From the NCBI GenBank assembly GCA_013139755.1, contig WTAG01000136.1, positions 1 through 7,145 on the forward strand: a DNA stretch of 7,145 nucleotides, written 5' to 3'. The notes beneath the pieces are model-generated. The model was given only the letters and a program-made list of their open reading frames with translations. It was not told where the DNA came from and searched no databases. The position numbers were made by a program, and so were the translations under genes. Positions within the stretch are counted from its first letter, which is position 1. Every line of letters starts with the position of its first letter. Shown piece after piece: positions 1 through 5,467 of this stretch. The DNA comes from Methylomarinum sp. (GTDB lineage Bacteria; Pseudomonadota; Gammaproteobacteria; Methylococcales; Methylomonadaceae).

Positions 1-1938
1 GCTTATATGACAGGAAGAGGGCGTGTTCATTTGCGCTCACGTTGTCATTTCGAAGACAGGGGTGATGGTGGGCGCCAATCTATCATTGTGACTGAATTGC
101 CTTATCAGGTGAACAAGGCCAGATTGCTTGAAAAAATAGCTGAAATGGTTAAGGAAGGTAAGCTGGAAGGGATTAGTGGTTTACGTGATGAGTCTGATAA
201 AGACGGTATGCGCATGGTTATTGAGTTGCGCAGAGGTGAAGTTGCTGAGGTTATTTTAAATAACTTGTATAAGCAAACTCAGTTACAAACTGTATTTGGT
301 ATCAATATGGTGGCTATTCGTGAAGGCCGGCCATATTGCATGAATCTTAAAGAGATTCTTGTCGCTTTTATTAATCATCGACGTGAAATTGTAACCCGTA
401 GAACAATTTATTTGTTACGCAAAGCGCGTGAAAGAGCACATGTTTTAGAAGGTTTAGCGATTGCCTTGGTTAATATTGATGAAATGATTGAGTTAATCAA
501 AACATCAAAAAATCCAGCCGAAGCCAAGCAAGGTTTGTTAGCAAAAGATTGGGGCTTGGGTTTGGTATCTGTGTTATTAGAAAATGCAGAAGCAGATCGC
601 ACACGTCCTGAGAGTTTAGCTATTGAATTTGGTGCGCATGGTGATTGGTATAAATTATCAGAGGCACAAGCTCAGGCTATTCTTGATCTGCGTTTACATC
701 GCTTAACAGGTTTAGAGCAAGAAAAAATTGTTAAAGAATACAAAGAGCTGCTTGAATTAATCGATGGCTATTTGGAGATTTTAGCTAGTGATATTCGATT
801 AATGGAAGTGATTCGTGAAGAATTAGAAGAAATTAAAGAACAATATGCAGATGAACGACGCACTGAAATATTACAAGATCATCTTAACTTATCTGCGGAA
901 GATTTAATTACCGAAGAAGATATGGTGGTCACCATGTCTCATGAAGGTTATGTAAAATCTCAACCGCTGGATGATTATAAAGCTCAGCGTAGAGGTGGGC
1001 GTGGTAAATCAGCGACCGCAACAAAAGAGAAAGATTTTGTTGAAAAACTGATTATTGCAAATACCCACGATACTATCTTGTGTTTTTCATCGTCGGGTAA
1101 AGTCTATTGGCTAAAGGTGTTTCATTTGCCTGTTGCTAGTCGGGGGTCGCGTGGTAAGCCATTTGTTAATTTACTACCTTTAGAAAAAGGTGAGAAAATT
1201 AATGCGATGTTGACTGTGCGAGAGTATACCGAAGATAAATTTATCTTTATGGCAACAGCAGCAGGTACAGTTAAGAAAACACCACTAAAAGAATTTGAAA
1301 GACAACGTGCAAACGGAAAAATTGCAATTGATTTACGTGAGAATGATACTTTAGTTGGCGTTGCGGTGACTGATGGAGAGCAGAATATACTGTTATTTAG
1401 TAGCGCAGGTAAAGCAAACTGTTTTAATGAAACTGATGTGCGCTCGATGGGAAGAACTGCGACTGGTGTGCGAGGTATTAAATTACAAGAAGGGCAAGAA
1501 GTTATTTCTTTAATTATTGCTGCTGAGGGTACTGTTTTAAATATCACTGAAAATGGCTATGGTAAACGCACGAAATTAGAAGAGTTTACTCGTCATAAGC
1601 GTGGCGGGCAGGGCATGATCGCTATGCAAACATCCGAGCGTAATGGGGCAATAGTGGGTGCCACATTAGTTGAAGATACTGATGAAATTATGTTAATCAC
1701 TAGCGGTGGCATACTTGTTAGAACGCGTGTAGATGAGATTTCAGTGGTCGGACGAAATACACAAGGCGTACGCGTTATTCGTCTTGATAAAAAAGAAAAA
1801 GTGGTTGGTGTAGACCGTGTTGATGGATTGCCTGATGAAGATGATGATGAGGCATTGGATAAGTCTGAAATTGGCGAAGAGCTAATAGTTGATGCAGAAA
1901 CTAACCCAGAGCAAGATAATTCGGAAGAAGAGAAATAA
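1..1938 (+). CDS. gyrA: DNA gyrase subunit A, 5'-truncated
   Basis: This is the cleavage/rejoining and DNA-wrapping subunit of the type IIA topoisomerase that introduces negative supercoils, working as GyrA2GyrB2. The frame is open from base 1 and 645 residues are visible. Roughly the first 230 residues of the family are missing, so the catalytic tyrosine and the quinolone-resistance region cannot be assessed. Visible parts are the rest of the tower/coiled-coil breakage-reunion region (about 1-300; [30 protein letters not shown] and [15 protein letters not shown] segments) and a C-terminal beta-pinwheel from about residue 303. The pinwheel carries a canonical GyrA box, QRRGGRG, at residues 329-335 (bases 985-1005), and a later RGGQG blade motif. 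The GyrA box argues for GyrA rather than ParC. The tail (about 611-645) is strongly acidic, as in other gammaproteobacterial GyrA, where such tails modulate wrapping. The stop TAA lies two bases before serC. Confidence 0.97.
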   Translation, partial: AYMTGRGRVHLRSRCHFEDRGDGGRQSIIVTELPYQVNKARLLEKIAEMVKEGKLEGISGLRDESDKDGMRMVIELRRGEVAEVILNNLYKQTQLQTVFGINMVAIREGRPYCMNLKEILVAFINHRREIVTRRTIYLLRKARERAHVLEGLAIALVNIDEMIELIKTSKNPAEAKQGLLAKDWGLGLVSVLLENAEADRTRPESLAIEFGAHGDWYKLSEAQAQAILDLRLHRLTGLEQEKIVKEYKELLELIDGYLEILASDIRLMEVIREELEEIKEQYADERRTEILQDHLNLSAEDLITEEDMVVTMSHEGYVKSQPLDDYKAQRRGGRGKSATATKEKDFVEKLIIANTHDTILCFSSSGKVYWLKVFHLPVASRGSRGKPFVNLLPLEKGEKINAMLTVREYTEDKFIFMATAAGTVKKTPLKEFERQRANGKIAIDLRENDTLVGVAVTDGEQNILLFSSAGKANCFNETDVRSMGRTATGVRGIKLQEGQEVISLIIAAEGTVLNITENGYGKRTKLEEFTRHKRGGQGMIAMQTSERNGAIVGATLVEDTDEIMLITSGGILVRTRVDEISVVGRNTQGVRVIRLDKKEKVVGVDRVDGLPDEDDDEALDKSEIGEELIVDAETNPEQDNSEEEK

Positions 1939-1940
1939 TA

Positions 1941-3023
1941 ATGAGTAGAATTTTTAATTTTAGTGCGGGGCCTTCGACATTACCTGAAGAAGTATTGTTA
2001 AAGGCTAAAGAGGAATTTTTAGATTGGCGTGGTACTGGCATGTCAGTGATGGAGATGAGTCATCGCGGCAAAGAATTTATGTCTATTGCCGAGGAATTGA
2101 AAACTGACTTAATTGATCTGCTTAATATACCCGATAATTATAAGGTTCTGTTTTTACAAGGTGGTGCAACAGGCCAGTTTGCGGGTATTCCTCAGAATAT
2201 TTTGCAAGGTAAAGCGAAAGCTTGTTATGTAAATACCGGTGCTTGGTCTGAAAAAGCCATTAAAGAAGCTAAGAAATATTGCGATGTGATTGTATCGGCA
2301 GATGCTAAAGCATCAAATTTTACCGCTATTCCTGATTATTCATCTTGGAATGTGGATGAGCAGGCGGCATATTTGCATTACACAGATAATGAAACTATTC
2401 ATGGGGTAGAGTTTCAAGATGTACCTGTTTTTGGTGATTTGCCATTAGTTTCTGATATGTCATCTAATATTTTATCTCGAGCTGTTGATGTCAGTAAATT
2501 CGGCATTATTTATGCCGGATCTCAAAAAAATATGGGGCCTGCCGGCGTTACTGTTGTAATCGTTCGTGATGATTTGGTTGGTCATGCAGATAAAAATATT
2601 GCATCAGTACTGGATTATGAGCAGCAAGCAAAGAATGATTCTATGCTAAATACACCGGCAACCTATAATTGGTATTTGGTCGGTCTAGTGCTTAAATGGG
2701 TGAAAGAGTCAGGCGGTATCGCGGCGATGGAACAGCATAATAAAGTAAAGGCTGATAAATTGTATCAAGCAATTGAGCAGTCTGCTTTATATTCTAATCC
2801 TGTTGATATAGCTGTTCGTTCACGAATGAATATACCTTTTGTGCTGGCGAATGCTGAGTTAGATAAAGAATTCTTGAGTCTTGCGACAGCAAACGGTTTA
2901 AGTTCATTAAAAGGTCATCGTTCAGTCGGCGGAATGCGTGCAAGTATCTATAACGCTATGCCAGAGCAAGGCGTAGATGCTTTGATTGATTTTATGGCTG
3001 AATTTGAAAGAACGCACGGCTAA
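1941..3023 (+). CDS. serC: Phosphoserine aminotransferase SerC
   Basis: Cytoplasmic PLP enzyme of class V aminotransferase type. It transaminates 3-phosphohydroxypyruvate with glutamate to give phosphoserine (serine pathway). In many bacteria it also makes 4-phosphohydroxythreonine for pyridoxal phosphate. The protein has 360 residues, close to the usual SerC length. Family marks in order are the N-terminal FSAGPSTLPEEVL, QGGATGQF from residue 73 (phosphate/PLP cradle), SDMSSNILSR, the PLP lysine K196 in GSQKNMGPAG, and the C-terminal KGHRSVGGMRASIYNAM with substrate-binding His and Arg. The start ATG follows the gyrA stop by two bases and is preceded by a purine-rich GGAAGAAGAGA inside the gyrA end, a plausible ribosome site. 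Co-transcription or translational coupling with gyrA is therefore possible (inference). Nothing appears broken. Confidence 0.97.
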   Translation: MSRIFNFSAGPSTLPEEVLLKAKEEFLDWRGTGMSVMEMSHRGKEFMSIAEELKTDLIDLLNIPDNYKVLFLQGGATGQFAGIPQNILQGKAKACYVNTGAWSEKAIKEAKKYCDVIVSADAKASNFTAIPDYSSWNVDEQAAYLHYTDNETIHGVEFQDVPVFGDLPLVSDMSSNILSRAVDVSKFGIIYAGSQKNMGPAGVTVVIVRDDLVGHADKNIASVLDYEQQAKNDSMLNTPATYNWYLVGLVLKWVKESGGIAAMEQHNKVKADKLYQAIEQSALYSNPVDIAVRSRMNIPFVLANAELDKEFLSLATANGLSSLKGHRSVGGMRASIYNAMPEQGVDALIDFMAEFERTHG

Positions 3024-3049
3024 GTTGATTGATAGCAAGTTGCTTTAAG

Positions 3050-3069
3050 TCCTCCCTTGATGGGGAGGG
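3050..3069. repeat. GC-rich inverted repeat in serC–pheA spacer
   Basis: CCTCCC (3051-3056) and GGGAGG (3063-3068) are perfect complements around the 6-base loop TTGATG, and a T·G wobble (3050/3069) can extend the stem. The stem is far more GC-rich than its surroundings. It is not followed by a T run (the next bases are TTGGGTGACG), so it is not a classical intrinsic terminator. It lies 26 bases after the serC stop and could stabilise the serC mRNA 3' end or be one copy of a dispersed intergenic repeat. The second reading rests only on its look: GC-rich palindrome, intergenic, followed by further repeat-like sequence with TGCAT-GG-ATGCA at 3082-3093. Confidence 0.55.
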
Positions 3070-3122
3070 TTGGGTGACGACTGCATGGATGCAAAAGGTA
3101 GAGTAACGCAGGAGCAGTTACC

Positions 3123-3149
3123 GAGGAGAAGCTAAATAATTCTCTTTTT
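3123..3149 (+). terminator. Weak terminator-like hairpin before pheA
   Basis: GAGAA (3126-3130) pairs with TTCTC (3140-3144) around a 9-base loop. An A-T pair and G·T wobbles can extend it outwards (3123-3125 with 3145-3147). A run of five T follows the core stem (3145-3149). The position between serC and pheA suits partial transcription termination, but the stem is short with only two G-C pairs in its core, so efficient termination is doubtful. If real, it would separate gyrA–serC from pheA–hisC–tyrA/aroA transcription. Confidence 0.25.
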
Positions 3150-3236
3150 CAGTTGCTCTTATATAAAAGTCTTATGTGAACCCTTGGGTGTTTGGTATGA
3201 GACAACGGATAGGTAAAAAGGCTTTATAAAATCGAA

Positions 3237-4322
3237 ATGACAGACATAATCCCACTTTCAGAATTAAGAAATCAAATTGATACAATTGATAGTCAAATAC
3301 TTCAATTGATTAATCAGCGTGCAGGCTGTGCGATGGAAGTTGCTAGAACCAAAATATCTGAGGGAGAAACAGGTACTTTCTATCGACCTGATCGCGAAGC
3401 TTTGGTTTTGCGTCGTATTAAAGAGCTGAACCCCGGACCGCTATCTGATGAAACAACGGCTCGCTTTTTTAGAGAGATAATGTCTGCCTGCCTGGCTTTA
3501 GAAAAGCCATTGGAAGTGGCTTTTTTAGGGCCGGAAGGAACATTTACTCAACAAGCAACCTTTAAGCATTTTGGGCAAGCTATTAATACGGTGCCTGTTG
3601 CTAATATCGATGATATTTTTACCGAGGTAGAGCAGCAACATTGTCAGTTTGGTGTAGTGCCGGTAGAAAATTCAACTGAAGGTGTGATTACGCATACGCT
3701 TGATCGCTTTATTTCTTCGACATTGCAAATTTGTGGCGAAGTTGAAATTAGAGTGCATCAGAACTTAATGGGACATGTTGAAAACTTTAATGATATTACT
3801 GAGGTTTTTTCGCATCAGCAATCACTGGCTCAGTGCCGTCAATGGCTAGATGCTCATTTGCCGCATGCAGTGCGTACATCGGTCAGCAGCAATGCTGAGG
3901 CTGCCAGGTTAGCCTCTGAAAACAAAGATAAAGTGGCAATTGCAGGCGAGGTTGCAGCTGATTTATATAAGCTTAATATTTTAGAAAAAAATATTGAAGA
4001 TGAATCGAATAACACCACTCGTTTTATCATTATCGGTCAGCAGCAGCCTGTTTCTACGGGTTTGGATAAAACATCGTTACTGATTTCTACAGATAATAAA
4101 GCGGGTTCATTGCATAGAATTCTTCAGCCATTTGCTGAGTATGGTATTGGTTTGTCACATATTGAATCCAGACCATCTAAACAAGGGCTTTGGGATTATG
4201 TGTTTTTTATAGATATTATTGGACATAAAGACGATGAAGATGTCGTTAAGGCTCTGGATTCATTAAAAGGAAATGTTAATTTGTTAAATATATTAGGTTC
4301 ATACCCTAAAGCCGTTATTTAA
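3237..4322 (+). CDS. pheA: Chorismate mutase / prephenate dehydratase (P-protein)
   Basis: Bifunctional cytoplasmic enzyme that converts chorismate to prephenate and then to phenylpyruvate, the committed branch to phenylalanine. It has 361 residues, a usual P-protein length. An AroQ-type chorismate mutase domain covers about 1-90, with R11, R28 and K39 at the same positions as the E. coli catalytic residues and a DRE at 52-54. The prephenate dehydratase domain covers about 92-270: GPEGTF 98-103, ENSTEG 144-149, and TRF 261-263 with the catalytic threonine. An ACT domain covers about 278-361, with GSL 290-292 and ESRP 310-313, the phenylalanine-binding signature. Feedback inhibition by phenylalanine is thus expected (family knowledge). 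ATG 3237 is the first start after an in-frame TAG at 3210. The nearest purine-rich stretch (AAAAAGG, 3215-3221) sits about 15 bases upstream, unusually far for a Shine-Dalgarno site. The protein ends in GSYPKAVI, like Pseudomonas PheA. Confidence 0.97.
   Translation: MTDIIPLSELRNQIDTIDSQILQLINQRAGCAMEVARTKISEGETGTFYRPDREALVLRRIKELNPGPLSDETTARFFREIMSACLALEKPLEVAFLGPEGTFTQQATFKHFGQAINTVPVANIDDIFTEVEQQHCQFGVVPVENSTEGVITHTLDRFISSTLQICGEVEIRVHQNLMGHVENFNDITEVFSHQQSLAQCRQWLDAHLPHAVRTSVSSNAEAARLASENKDKVAIAGEVAADLYKLNILEKNIEDESNNTTRFIIIGQQQPVSTGLDKTSLLISTDNKAGSLHRILQPFAEYGIGLSHIESRPSKQGLWDYVFFIDIIGHKDDEDVVKALDSLKGNVNLLNILGSYPKAVI
3493..3526 (+). promoter_or_regulatory. Attenuator-like alternative hairpins inside pheA
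   Basis: TGGCTTT (3493-3499) and AAAGCCA (3503-3509) can form a 7-bp hairpin with a 3-base loop. The same AAAGCCA, as AAAAGCCA from 3502, can pair instead with TGGCTTTT (3517-3524), giving an 8-bp stem with a 7-base loop that runs into a T tract ending at 3526. The two structures are mutually exclusive, as in attenuators. The segment is coding and falls at the linker between the chorismate mutase and dehydratase domains (residues LALEKPLEVAFLG). The encoded residues resemble those of homologous PheA proteins, so the repeat may be a by-product of protein sequence. No regulation is demonstrated. Confidence 0.2.
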
Positions 4323-4354
4323 CGCTGATCTTTGTTGTTTTTATCTAAATTATT

Positions 4355-5467
4355 ATGAAAAATACAAATACAATAATTGACCTGGCTGTGCAAGGTGTTC
4401 AAAAGCTGGTTCCTTACACGGCAGGTAAGCCAATTGAAGAATTAGAGCGAGAATTAGGTTTAACTCAAATTGTTAAATTAGCCTCTAATGAAAATTCATT
4501 GGGATTGGGTTCTAAAGCAAAGTCAGCAATTGAAGAGACCTTATCTGATTTGTCACGTTATCCAGATGGTAATGGTTTTTCCTTAAAACAAGCCCTAGCG
4601 AATAAAACAGGTGTTTCAGCCAAGCAAATAACCTTAGGTAATGGCTCTAATGAGATTTTAGAATTAGTTGCCCGTACTTTTTTAACCCCTGATTTGGAAG
4701 TGGTTTTTTCACAGCATGCATTTGCTGTTTACCCTTTGGTAACACAAGCGGTAGGCGCAACGGCTAGAGTTGCGCCGGCATTAAATTATGGGCACAATTT
4801 GGATGCCATGTTGGGCTGTGTTAATGAAAAGACGCGGTTGGTATTTATTGCTAATCCAAATAATCCAACAGGTACTTTGTTATCAGCAGCAGCTTTAGAA
4901 AGTTTTATTAGCGCATTACCTAGTGCTGTTATCTGTGTATTAGATGAAGCCTATTTTGAGTTTGTCGGTGATGAAAATGGGGTAAACTCAATAGAATGGT
5001 TGGCTAAATACCCTAATTTAATCATTACCCGTACTTTTTCTAAAGCGTATGGCCTGGCTGGTTTGCGTATGGGGTATAGTTTGTCATCTGCTGAAATTGC
5101 GGATTTGCTTAATCGTGTAAGGCAACCTTTTAATAATAATATGTTGGCTTTGGCGGCCGCTGAGGCGGCATTGTCTGATGATAAGTATTTGGCTGAAACC
5201 ATTGCCCTTAATAATCAGGGAATGCAGCAGTTAACAACTGCATTTTCTGAGTTGGGGTTATCATGGATTCCTTCAGCGGGTAATTTTGTCTCTGTTGATT
5301 TGCAACAAACGGCCATGCCTATTTATGAGGCCTTATTGAAGAAAGGTGTGATTGTTCGGCCTATTGCAAATTATGAAATGCCTAGTTATCTACGGATTAG
5401 CATTGGTACCGCAGAAGAAAATCAGTTTTTTATCAATGCATTGAAAGATATTCTTAATGATGTTTAG
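4355..5467 (+). CDS. hisC: HisC-family aminotransferase (histidinol-phosphate/aromatic)
   Basis: PLP-dependent fold-type I aminotransferase of the HisC family. It transaminates histidinol phosphate and, in copies located in aromatic operons, often aromatic keto acids such as phenylpyruvate, 4-hydroxyphenylpyruvate or prephenate. It has 370 residues, a normal family length. Motifs are VKLASNENSLG near the N-terminus, GNGSNEILE, NPNNPTG at 167-173, DEAY at 197-200, the PLP lysine K230 in TFSKAYGLAGLRMGY, and a carboxylate-binding arginine near the C-terminus (R347 in YLRISIGT). Neighbours are pheA and tyrA–aroA, with no other his gene in view, which favours a role in phenylalanine/tyrosine synthesis with or without histidine synthesis (inference). 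The 32-base gap after pheA is T-rich and shows no Shine-Dalgarno sequence. The 3' end overlaps the next gene by 8 to 11 bases. Confidence 0.93.
   Translation: MKNTNTIIDLAVQGVQKLVPYTAGKPIEELERELGLTQIVKLASNENSLGLGSKAKSAIEETLSDLSRYPDGNGFSLKQALANKTGVSAKQITLGNGSNEILELVARTFLTPDLEVVFSQHAFAVYPLVTQAVGATARVAPALNYGHNLDAMLGCVNEKTRLVFIANPNNPTGTLLSAAALESFISALPSAVICVLDEAYFEFVGDENGVNSIEWLAKYPNLIITRTFSKAYGLAGLRMGYSLSSAEIADLLNRVRQPFNNNMLALAAAEAALSDDKYLAETIALNNQGMQQLTTAFSELGLSWIPSAGNFVSVDLQQTAMPIYEALLKKGVIVRPIANYEMPSYLRISIGTAEENQFFINALKDILNDV

Noticed and set aside
1122..1547. Reverse-strand open frame of 141 codons inside gyrA, and other shorter antisense frames at 408-602, 4951-5202, 5738-5947 and 6566-6826.
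   Set aside because: Each is fully covered by a well-supported plus-strand gene, and the predicted proteins show no recognisable family motifs.
3085..3135. Short open frame of 16 codons starting at ATG 3085 (MDAKGRVTQEQLPRRS) in the serC–pheA spacer.
   Set aside because: It is very short, has no ribosome site, lies within repeat-like sequence, and has no run of phenylalanine codons that would make it a pheA leader peptide.
3162..3230. TATAAA boxes at 3162-3167 and 3225-3230 as possible -10 elements for a pheA promoter.
   Set aside because: Neither has a recognisable -35 at 16-18 bases. The second lies only six bases from the start codon. TATAAA is common in AT-rich spacers.
4313..4324. CGTTA-TT-TAACG around the pheA stop, followed at a distance by a T-rich stretch, as a terminator.
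   Set aside because: The stem is only 4-5 bp with a very small loop and the T tract is not adjacent, so it is not convincing.
5221..5244. Overlapping short inverted repeats GCAGTT-AAC-AACTGC and AATGCA/TGCATT in hisC.
   Set aside because: Six-base arms within coding sequence occur often by chance.
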